Part shown: in pieces, positions 37,701-49,700 of the stretch | Layout: every line of letters starts with the position of its first letter | How positions within the stretch are numbered: position 1 is the stretch's first letter | NCBI RefSeq assembly: GCF_026151205.1 | Contig: NC_087074.1 | Location: 9,767,226-9,831,225 of the forward strand | Length of the DNA stretch: 64,000 nucleotides | Reading direction: 5' to 3' | From: Bolinopsis microptera | Taxonomy: Eukaryota > Ctenophora > Tentaculata > Lobata > Bolinopsidae | Translations under genes and position numbers: made by a program | Notes under the pieces: generated by a model | Database searches by the model: none | Told to the model about the DNA's origin: nothing | The model's input: only the letters and a program-made list of their open reading frames with translations

Positions 37701-40700
37701 TTCTTCATACTCTGACATAGCTCCGTACGATCAGAACAGATTACAGAAACTTCGCCCCAGAGACTGTTTGCGAGATTATTTATTATGGAAACATTCTTAT
37801 TCGGTTTTGGAAAGTCCCCACCATCTTTCTGTAGTTTTAACTTGGTAACGATATGCAAATCTGTGAGGAGACCCTTTGGTTGGGGAGGGAGAGTAAAATT
37901 GATGGGTCCATCATTGAATAAATTAGTAACTGGCCATACTTTCAAATCATAAGTTTCTTCAATAGAAACCTGTGTAGGACGATCGTTCCATAGTAGCAAG
38001 GAAGATGAAACAGATTCAGAACTATTTACAAACTTTGCCATTTCTTTGATTTTCTTCTCTTTTTATGGGGTCTATGGACAACAGTATTTTTTATTTCTGT
38101 TGGATTGATACGATTGGAAAGTTTAGTAATCTCTTTAGCTCCACGTTTTGCTCCAGCAGTGATTAACTCTTTTCCAGCAGCTATAGCGATTGGTTTTGAA
38201 GCCTTGGCTATTCCTTTTATACCACTGCTTATCAGAGGTATTGCTTGTTTCATAAGGGCGCCGAACCAATTTCCCAATCCCTCACCTTGCATTCCGTAAA
38301 TGTAGCGATCCATTTCAACAGCACCACCCTTTTGCACGAATACAGAGCGATATGCTCCACTTTTTAGAGTTTCTGGTTTGAAAATTTCCAGGGTTGCAAC
38401 TTGTGTAGAATTATCAAGCTCTGATTTTATCACCTTTTTATAGGTCGGATGCTGAGCGAAATAACAGTCTTGAAATTCGGGTTGAACTTGATGAACTGTC
38501 CTTTTATATCTCGAAGTTCGATCAAAATTGTTGAAAATTGCTTTATGTTGATTGGCACATAGTCTGGGTGTGTTGGTTCATAGAGTGACCACTGAGGCGC
38601 AGTTTTAATCGGTACCATACCCAGGTTTCGGGACAATTTACCATTTATGTAGGAATTCTCAATAATGTTTGCATAAACAAATCCAGGAAAATCGCTGCAG
38701 TGAAAGTCGTTATCATTTATCGTAAATCTATCTGAATACTGATCTTCATGCACTCCCATGAGCGTCCAAGGAGTGTCCTTTACCCCCTCTATAACCAGGT
38801 ATAGATTAGTGATTTCGATATTGATAATACTATATTGCTTGTCTGTAGTGGCAAGCATTGCATCTCTCTTCTTTGCAAGTTGTAGCTTTTCTCTTATCAA
38901 GTTGGAAATCACCCAACACATTGTAAATACTGAGCTGTAGCTTCCTTCAGGAACAATTACCATTGAAGGTTCAGGTAATTGCAAATCCGTCAATGTATTA
39001 GACATTGCGCTAGGTATTAGAGTTTCAGATTTCCCCTTTTTATGTTTCAATGCCTCCATAGAGAGCTCACGAGATGTATGATAAAAATAAACTTTATTAT
39101 TTCCATCGTGAATGTTGTACACCTCACCATGGTATAAAGAAGTTAAAGCCATTTCACAGTCTTCAGTAAGTTTGACAGGCTCAAGTTGCGAAATAAAGCG
39201 TGATGGATTCCCATCTTGGCCTCCAATAATAACAATCTTGCGTATACTCTCCATCTTATTCATTGGATGCACACAAATTTTACTGCTTTTATAGACAATT
39301 GATACTCGGGTGTTTAAAATGTAATACCATTTTTACGAAGTAAACAATACATTTCTTCATAACATTTAGAAAACTCTCCATTACAACAATCTAAAACAAA
39401 ATCATCAAAATTAGTGTCCATTACTCTACTTCCAACCGTTACCAACCCATCCTTGTTCCGTGCAATGTTGGCTTTGGCAATTTTCATCATAAGTTTGTCC
39501 AAAATCTTCTTTGACTCTGCATTATGAACATTGTCTAATCTTGGAACAAGACCCGATGGTAGTTCAATACTTTTATTTGGCTCACTGAGTCCTTCTGTTG
39601 GAAGGAGCACAAATACATCTTCACCATTGTTTGACACACCATCTCTAGGAGCCAAGATAAATCTTGCCATTTAAAGAATCGATTGAACTAGTCCAGCAAT
39701 AACAGGTAAAACTGTAGACAGAATAGATGATAGTGTACCACCACTTTGTCCAGAAAATTTCCTTTTTATATGCGTACCCTTAAGACCACTCGTGGATCGA
39801 ATAAGTCTTCTATGCTTCACAATTTTTTTGTCTTGGTGACTTGAAAGGTGTAACTTTTCATCAGCTAGAAGTTTGAATATCATATTGAGAACTTTAAATA
39901 ATTCAGATGGAGCATTCTGTAAAATCTTGAGTCTGTTTTTTCTACTACTTGATGATAGTTTTTCTAAAATGTAGCGGTGTTGTCTCAATGAATTGGCTTG
40001 TTTCACAGATAAACGCTTGGAAACCATTGCCACCAGTCTGTTAGCACTGTTAATTCTTCGGGAAGTTCAGGGGCAAAACTCAAAACAATAAATCCTCTGG
40101 GTTGCTTTGAACTCCTTAAATAGGCATTGGTTATTCTCTTTAAATCCTTTCCACAGAAAATCTGCCTTGCCAACGTGTTCACTTGTCTGAAATGACGCTG
40201 ACTATTGAAAAGCACAAAATAATGTGCATTTGAGCTCATCATCCTGAACAATGGACAGTTTGGAAATAAGTTCTGCGTTATGAAGAAAGTGGAGATTGAA
40301 TGGTGATGAGAACCGAGAATGAAGCAGTTCGCCATTTCCTTGTTATCTCCGCTTAAGATCAAGTCATCCACCACAAGGAGACTGGGTTCTGAAGTGTTCA
40401 TTTTATCAAAATCAAGACCTTGGATAAAAGTAATTGCTTGTTCTTCAGTTTCATTCCATGTTTTCATAAAGTCTTGTTCAATGCTATACATGTAATATAT
40501 ATTTTTAGGCATCGGATGTACTAGCTTTTGTCTTATTACCTCTAGCATGAACTGTGTTTTCCCTGCCCGAGAGGGTCCGAAAATGATGCAGTTGTGGGAA
40601 GCAAGGAATTTCACAGGCATGATTTATGTGTTGAAGAGATCTTGCTGGGCTATCCAACTGTTTGCTTCGCTAGGATATCCTAGAAATTTCACAAGGTATT

Positions 40701-43700
40701 CACTCTGTCCGTTTCTTTTACGAGTGCTAACAATCCTCTCTATTGGCCATATACCATCAGATTTGTCAACCAATTGAATTTCACTGGTGTAAAATGAACC
40801 CTTAATTTCCTCGCCTTTATAGTCCTTCAATCCATATGTAACAGGATATGTAGTTTTCACTTTACTTACTTCAAAGATTTCATATGAAAATGTCATTTCA
40901 TAACCTTTTTGAAAGATACCCTTCTTTCTAGTTATTCTAACAGAGTCGCCCACTTTTAATAATGCTTTGGTGTGCTTTTTCTCCTTTACAACTCTGGGAA
41001 AAAGATTCTGCCTAACTTCCCTCTCATTAGCTATACTTACATTGTTTGGAGCGAATAATGTGGAGCTATGTTTGGTTTTGTTATAACCATCGATAAGATC
41101 CTGTAAAATGTCAATCCACCTGTGAGACCCTCGAGCAGTGAAATATCTAAACATTCGAGTTTTTAGAGTTCTGCAAAATCGCTCAATGATTGCAGCTTTT
41201 TGTTCACTATAGACACTGTAGTGTTTGATTTTATACTTCTTAAGCAGTTTGAGAAAGGCAGCATTGTAAAACTCAGAACCTTGATCGAATTGAATCTTTT
41301 CAGGGGTGTGTAGGCGAAAAAATGGTTTCATAACTCCAACTATTGAGTTTGCACTCTTGTTTTTCATCTTGAAACCCCATGCTTTTTTACTAAAAGTGTC
41401 TATGATGACTATTATCCACTTGTATCCATCATTGTCATGTTGGAGACTTGAAAGGTCTACAAGATCCGCTTGATAAAGATATTTTATCCTTTTGGTATAA
41501 ACTCTTCTGTACAAGGTAGGCTTCCTGGTTGGCTTGTGTAAGGTATAACTGTCTATGGGCATATTTCAAAACTATAGAATGTTACGGTGTGACAATTTTA
41601 CCCATTTTTTCCGAAAAATGTCCAAGAAAACAGGTTCATTATTGGTTAAATTTTGTTTCTAAGGCTTTTCAAACCTACGATTTACATATCTGCCAAAGAA
41701 AATAGTGAGAAATCAATCCGTTTTTGAGTAATTAAAAGTCGAAATTTCGTTACGGAGTGACTAGATAAATTTTCAGATTTTGGTACACCCATATTCTGAC
41801 CTAATTTTTATCTCAGATATTCTTGAAAGTTGCATTTTGACGGCTTCCAGGCACTTTTCAGACATTTTCCTTCAATAATTAATCAAGAAAAAGTTTGTAT
41901 TGCCTAAGGAATAAAAAATTTGAGGCTTCAAAAATTTTGGGGATTGTTACGGAGTGACTGTTACGGAGTGACGCATCAAACAGTCTCTCATTCCACTCGA
42001 ATTTTTCATCATTTTTCATCCTGATCCTGGCTCTAAATAGTAGAATTCTTTTCAAAATTAGATAGATAACACTTAAACAAGGTAGACACACAAATTTATT
42101 GATGTGAAATAAATCAAATCTGGTACAATGCATTAGTCTTGATCACAATTATGAATAAAATCAGAAATTAGCAACTGATTTAGCAACTAAGATGGTGTAC
42201 TATAGTTAATAGTACAGGCTATAATAGTTAATAGCCCATTCTATAGTTAATAGACTTCAATGTGTGTGTTTGATATATACTAAGATGGTGTACTATAGTT
42301 AATAGTACACTTGAAATAGCGTAAAGATGTGATCAGGTCATGCTGCAACTTATCCAAAAATACGTAACCTTTCCTTGTGTTTAGGCTCATATCTCAATAG
42401 CCCCAGGCACCATGCTCCAGGTAGAGCGTAATTAGGTGATTACATAATTACAAGGTTGGTCGTATCATAGAGTGCACCTAATTAAGGCTAGCGCCTAGGT
42501 AAATACATGATAATGTGATCCGATCCCATATTCCCAGACATTTAAATTGAACTTTAAATTAAAGGATAGCTAAAATGATCAACACATAAATCCAAAACAG
42601 TTCCTACTTAAATTTACACATCGCAAATCAGAACATACAGTTCTTTCAAAGCTGTGCGGACAGCTACCAATGTCTCCATGGAGGGAGATTTACCAAATAC
42701 TTACAGAGCTAATCTGTAACTTAAATTTGTAGATCTATGCTTGATCATAAGATCTGCTGCTCTCCGATATTTGATGGTTACACTTCGGTTCTGATTATGT
42801 GATGTCAGCTAACGAGCTTGTTCAGATGATCTTATTTGGATCACATCAAGTTCTCAAATATCTCACGCCCTGAAGATTGGTGTCGTCTAACAGATAAGCA
42901 CGAAGGATCAGATCACGTCATGTACTGAAATACCGACCACCCTTGACGGTGGTGTCAGCTGACAATCTAGGTATTATGCAATCTGGCATCAATATTACAA
43001 ACCAGATCAATAACAACTGTAAATCTTGAAATGTCAATAAAAAAATTCGTTACGGAGTGACAATGTCCCTTGAATTCGTCACTCCGTAACACAGCGTTAC
43101 GGAGTGACCAAAGTTTGGCTCATCATATCTCCTCTTAAATTATAATGTTATCAATCGAAAATGTTGGAAAATCTTAGTGTAAGGTCACTGAGATACTTTA
43201 GAAAATATGGAATGCAATAGGCGTGTAGTTAAGAGAATAGATAACTTTTTGACACTTTTTTGTTACGGAGTGACAAAATTTTTTAAACCACATTTTCCCC
43301 ATGTTAGCTCTTTCTCCTTGATTGGGCTTTATATCAGTCTGTAAAAATGAAATCTCATATACCAACACACTAAATTTGGGTTTAGTTCAAGCAAAGGCCT
43401 AATCTAGAGACGTTATGAAGTAGAGCACACTTTTGAGGATTGTTTTAGTGTCGATGATAGAATGAGCTATTTTTGCATGATAGAGTAGATTGATGTCTCC
43501 AATATTGCAGATTTTCAAAGTATAAAGTTCAAACATTATAAAATTTCCAAAATTGGATTGATAAAAGCATTTCTGAAATTTCCTCCAAGTGGAACCAGTT
43601 TTGAAATATGCCCCTATAGACTTTAGTTTTGTGTTTACTGCTCTCCTGCTCACGCGTTGGTTATCTTGTTGCAATGCACGAAAAAATCGTTCTTGTCCAG

Positions 43701-46700
43701 CGAAAGATGCTGGAAATTTAGGATTTTCATACAGCTGCTTCAAATCCATTTCAGTTTAGCGTTGTTAGATGAGTATAAATAGAGCTCCTAAAAGCATATC
43801 TTAGACATGGCTCTTTTGTGTGATCACTGTCAAAAAACTTTTCCGACAAATGCCTCCTTATACAAGCATAAGTATAGAGAGCATAATAAATCTAGTTTAG
43901 TACTAGTTAGTCACAATCATAAGGATATGAATAGCAATCCAAAAAAGAGGGTTTACCCTCCCGATGATCCGAATGCAGTGAGATTGCCTCCAAAAAGGTC
44001 TAGGAATAACAACAGACCTAGAAGTGATAAGAAAAAATTACCGACAAAAGATCCACAATATGATGATGGGTTAGTGGACATTGATCAGTATAAAGATCCA
44101 GGAGAAAAACCAAAAGATTCTGATCCACGCAAACATCCGAATTATGATTCACAATCAGATGATGGACTAGAAATTGTTGACAGGTATCAGGATCTTGGGG
44201 AGAAAGCAAAAGATTCTGATCCTCCAAAGTCTCCAAAAATTAATCCACAAAGTGATGACGGGTTGAAAATAGTTGATGAATACACAGCAGATGATGAAAG
44301 CGATGATCAGCTTAGTATTGTTGATAGCTATGATGATGATGGGCGATCCGATGGAGGTTTAACAGTTATTGATGAATATGATGATAGAGATCAGGCTAGA
44401 ATTAAACCTAGTGTTGATTATAAGAAAAAATATCTGGACTGTCTCGAAGCCCACAAAAAACAGAAATCTAAGTTTTTGAAAAAGATTGATAGAATGGAAG
44501 TTTCTTATAAAAACAACCTTGAGCGTAAAAAGAGGGAATATCGAAAGGAGTGCTATGACGAAATTGAGAAAATCAAAAACTTTCATCGACGTCAAATGTC
44601 TGATCTTGATGAGTTGATGAAGGGTGAGTGTAGTGATAAGATACAAGCTCTGAGGGCAGCTCACAATGAGCTAATACAGAATATGGCAAATGATCATAAA
44701 AGACAATTGGATGAAAATGAAGAAGATTGTGAAAGAAAACTTCGCACATTAAATGATCAAATAAAAGCTATACAGAAAGATGATGAAGATCTGAGTAGTT
44801 TATCAAAGGCAATATTTAATTGTACAACTATGGAGGAGATTTTTGAAATTCAAAAACTAATCAAAAACCATCAGTTGGATATCGTGGTGCAGAATCATCT
44901 TCCAACCTTGCAGAATCTGTTCCTTAGTTTGTCTTATGGCGTGTTGCCAATATGTCAACCTCAGCGTGAGCAGGTTACCGATGATCAAAGGAGAGTAGTA
45001 GAAAAAATCCAGTCTGCCTCAGGTGCTTCAGCCAAGAGAATTCTTAAGGAGAAACACTCTGAAATTGTCAACCTGTTTACCATAATCAAGGATTCGATTA
45101 AACTAGCTCGAGATTCGTATAATCGATATGGCATCGTTTCGTAAAGGTATAAAAGCAATGAAATCTAGCACCTCTCAGTCTTTTAAAAAATGAATTTCAA
45201 TTTTTTATTTAGTGCAGTTTCTGCACTGTCCTTTGTCATCGAATTTCCAGTCAATTCAAACAACACACAGGACTACTTTTTCTTTGAAGGAAATAACCAA
45301 ACAGCACATCTTTACCGTGAAAACAAAACACTGTTTTTACATTTGAATCACAACCATGGTAAGATGTTCTCATTTTTCAACACAACTATAAAAAGGGGAA
45401 CTTTTCTGTTTTCCTGGAAAGGATTCAAGGTAGATGGAGTGGATATGCTGCTACAAAGATCTAATGGAGATATTCAACACACTAAATTTGAACACTTTAC
45501 TTTTGTTTCTCCGATAGTCAGTATTTTAGAAATAAAATCTCCTACCATGCCTGTTTACAATTTGGAAAGAGATGTAAATTACTGGTATTTTTTCCTTTTA
45601 ACGTTTGCAGCAGGAATTTTACTTGAATCTAAAACAAAGGGGTTTAGCATATTCAAACAACTTATACAGTCATCTGATAACAATTTGTATGTAAGCAGAG
45701 AACTTGATTGTAACCAAGCTCTCGGGATGGAAGAGGGTGATTCTTTAACTAAAATATAATAATATTATAACTTCACTTCATATTGTTTTATCGTTGAAGA
45801 TACTTTAAAAAAATATTTTTCTTCTTAACTGTACAAGTTTCATTAATAAAATAGTATTATAATTTACAATAGGGAAATCCAATCTGTCACAACAAAATAG
45901 CTGATGCTGTAAATTATCAAGTTTTAAGTCTGATATTGATGTTCAATATTCTGTTTCTAAATCAAAATATTTCATGAAAGTTATTTTATTGTTTTACTGT
46001 CTCGGGAGAGTTATTTATAAATTTTCTTAACTTATTACCTTATAGCTCTATAATAAGGACTGATGTTAACCTCCGGAGATATTTATAAGTTAGCAGACCG
46101 TGAACTAAGAGAGAGGTTAAGATAATATAGCACCCAACCTGGACCTATAACTGGCACTATCAAGAATGTTTTCGAGATGCAACTCTTGAACCTTAGTAGC
46201 AATGTATGATCTTCTGGATCAGGGTAAAGTCCAAGTTGAAAACTAACCCGAGTCATGATTGCATCTGTATGGATACTAAGGATGACAGATCGAAACCTGT
46301 TGATCGGGTAAAGGAATTATACAGTTTTGATGAGTTGCAGTTGAAATATCTCATCGATCAAATTGAATAGATTAAAATTGATGATGATTCTGTTGACCTA
46401 AGAGACATCGGAAACACGAAGTGTGACTATGTACGAACTGTAAATTCGAGTGGTGGATCTACATATATAATTTCATACAAAAAGAACTTTGAAAGCTATT
46501 ACTTTCAATGGGTAATATCTATCTTACAAACACATGTATCATGCTCTGAACGATTCTTGAACACCCAAATAAATTATTCGTTATATTATAAACCTGGGGA
46601 ACTGTACACAATTTAGAACTGAACGTACTCAAATTACCCACAGCACTTGCGGAACGGCGACCGCTACTGGTTTAATTAAGTGACGAGAACTTTACTTATA

Positions 46701-49700
46701 TCATACCAAACAAGTGACGAGGACTTTACTTATATTATATCTACTTATATTGCCTATCAACAGCTTTGGCTACGGCATTTTGTAGTAACTGGACCTGATA
46801 GGATACAAGGATACAAGGATACAAGGATACATTTATTGAGTTCCAAAAGTGGTAATCCTGAAATAAACATTGACATCATTGGCAAGTAATGGCCTCAAAA
46901 ATTATGGTCCCTTCAAGATCGAAATCAATAATAATGTTTAAATTTAGATAAGTAGGAATAATCATTTTAGCCAGTCTCGCCTCTAGTTATACTCTCTACA
47001 AGCTGACTATCTTATTGTTCCTAATACTATGAAACTTGTCAGGCTCTGTAGTTCGTTTCAGTCTCAGTTCTTCTACAAGCTTTTTATAAGCTTTTCGTTC
47101 TGTGGCAGTCCTATCAGGGCAGATGTAAACTGAGCTGTTCCCCTCCTTTGAGCGTAGTGTACTGGTGTTTCTGATCACTGGTGTTGCATGGTCAGAACTG
47201 CTCAATGCGAACTTTACTGGTCTGGATACATTTTCTTTCGGAGCTCCAATACAGCAGCAGTCCCTGACTAAAGGCTTCTCACTAATTTCATTCAGAACCT
47301 CCTCAACATTACTCAGCAGTTGCTCGTTCTCTGATTCTGATAGACCATAAATGATTACGTTCTTGCTTCACTCAATCTGGTTTTCTAATTTTTTAACTGC
47401 AGCGTGGATCTTCTTCGGGGCGAAAGCAGCATTGATGCTTTTTCTAACGACTGAAGAGTAGCTTTTCATCTCCGTTTGCACGGTATTCTGCATTGATTTG
47501 AGCTGTTTGTTGCTTTTTTAAATAGCCTTATTCTGAAGATCGATGATAATACTCTGATCTGAAATCTTCTCACTTTTCAACTCGTCAATTTCTTCTGCAA
47601 GAGGTATCGCCTTCCTTAGCCAGGTGATACTGAACTGGTCCAATATACAACAAACAGTTTCCAAGCATTCGCATGGTTTCTCTTTCGTTACTGATCTCTT
47701 GTTCATCAAATTGCAAGATTGAATTTCCTCGTACATTTTCTTGTTGATTTCACTACAAATCTCATCTAAAACACTCCCTGGCTTTTAATAGTAGGCACAA
47801 ACATTACTAATTGAGTTTGTAGCGTATATTAAGACGCAATGAAACTACCGGACCACGATGTATGGGGACTTGCCACCCCATGGCAACATTAAAATATATC
47901 GACTCTGTTACATCGTTTCCTGTTAATATAAAACTCCGTTACAAAATGAACTGGGATCTGGCAATACTACACCTTAGTTCGATAAAATATGATAAAGTAA
48001 TGTATAACTAGACTTAAGTAAAAGTCTGAAAGAATATAGAAAACAAAATATATACTGCTAGAAAGCTAAATAATAAACTGCCAAAGAATCGTTAACGTGA
48101 TATAAAACTGTTCCAAAACGATCAAAGGGGGAAGTGAATAGATCACGGACGAGGTAACATGCATAAGGAATTACAAGGTTTGGCCTCACACACAATATAA
48201 TTACATGAAGTCATTTACTGTGAAATTGTGCCAGTGTTTAAAGATGCACGCTGGTTGACTGTTATGTTAATAAATAATTTAAGATGTCTATGTAAGATTT
48301 TCCGTTCAAAATTCTGGGTGATCAGTTTATCGATTATGACGCTTTGCCCTTGTCAGAGGGTCTATCATTATGAGTTTAGATTGAAATTGGCTAATCTCCT
48401 CTGAATTGAATACAAATAACACACGTTATTGCCGACGTTTCGCCCCCATGGCTTCTTCAAGGCGGAACAAAAACTTTGTTACATAGTGACCTGGTAAATA
48501 TCCAAATTAATACATAAAACTCTGAGAAACATTAAAAATAAATGGGAAGATTCTAAGCGGTAGAAAATTTTAAAGCAAAAGATAGATGTTAGGCCAAAGA
48601 ATCTAGAACTGTCCAATATTTGAGAGCTAGACCAACGTACACAGAACAGCAACGAAAATAGCTTCCTACTCCCTAACATTTTCGGGGAAACTGAAAGGGT
48701 GCCACGTACATATATTTTGATGACATTTACATAATAGCCCATGTGGTCTTTTGCCACGAGTCTGCTTCAGGTGAGAGCTGAGTGTTTATTTTAGGAAGTA
48801 ACTGCTTGATATACAGTGATTGCCAGATCATTCGGTCTGCATTACTAATGTTTTATGAGCGATTTCCACACCATCTCATTGAGCAATACTATATTAGACC
48901 GAAAGACTTTAATTTGAGTTTTAGAATTATTTATATTAGTTTTAGAATCATGTACATTAGCTGCAGATAGTATTTAAACGGGTGGGCAACAATTGACCCC
49001 CCGTAAATTGACCCCCCGACAATTTTCCCCCGACAATTGACCCCCCAACAATTATCCCCCCGACAATTGACCCCCGACAATTAGCCCCCCGACAATATAA
49101 TTTAATACAATTAACCCTAACCCTAACCCTTATCCTAACCCTAACCCTAACCCTAACCCTAACCCTAACCCTAACCCTAACCCTAACCCTAACCCTAACC
49201 CTAACCCTAACCCTTTACTGACCCTGACCCTGACCCTGACCCTGACCCTGACCCTGACCCTGACCCTGACCCTGACCATGACCCTGACCCTGACCCTGAC
49301 CCTGACCCTGACCCTGACCCTGACCCTGACCCTGACCCTGACCCTGACCCTGACCCTGACCCTGACCCTGACCCTGACCCTGACCCTGACCCTGACCCTG
49401 ACCCTGAACCTGACCCTGACCCTGACCCTGACCCTGACCCTGACCCTGACCCTGAGGCCTGACCCTGAGGCCTGACCCTGAGGCCTGACCCTGAGGCCTG
49501 ACCCTGAGGCCTGACCCTGACCCTGACCCTGACCCTGACCCTGACCCTGACCCTGACCCTGACCCTGACCCTGACCCTGACCCTGACCCTGACCCTGACC
49601 CTGACCCTGACCCTGACCCTGACCCTGACCCTGACCCTGACCCTGACCCTGACCCTGACCCTGACCATGACCCGATCAATTGATCCCTGTGTAATTACAT

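Larger units (their letters stand above)
32130..46745. mobile_element. Polinton/Maverick element, 14,616 bp
   Basis: Begins AGTAGATATAAT and ends ATTATATCTACT, i.e. AG...CT termini, with a perfect 6-bp duplication TATATT at 32124-32129 and 46746-46751. Long terminal inverted repeats, a retroviral-type integrase, a FtsK/HerA-type ATPase, an adenain-like protease and both jelly-roll capsid proteins define a Polinton (known family). Capsid-side genes run on the minus strand from about 43.7 to 34.4 kb, and two genes run on the plus strand at 43.8-45.8 kb. The expected family-B DNA polymerase was not found in any frame. A 2,057-bp insertion splits the integrase; without it the element would be about 12.55 kb. 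It sits inside OLA1 intron 4. The integrase is disrupted and the polymerase absent, so autonomous movement is unlikely. Confidence 0.95.

Noticed and set aside
41557-43613. Intron of the integrase gene
   Set aside because: Borders have inverted repeats and a CTAT duplication and no GT...AG in the right phase; an insertion explains it better.
43399-43749. Stand-alone 116-aa gene on the minus strand
   Set aside because: Its first 45 codons are the integrase N-terminus and the remainder is read-through into the inserted element.
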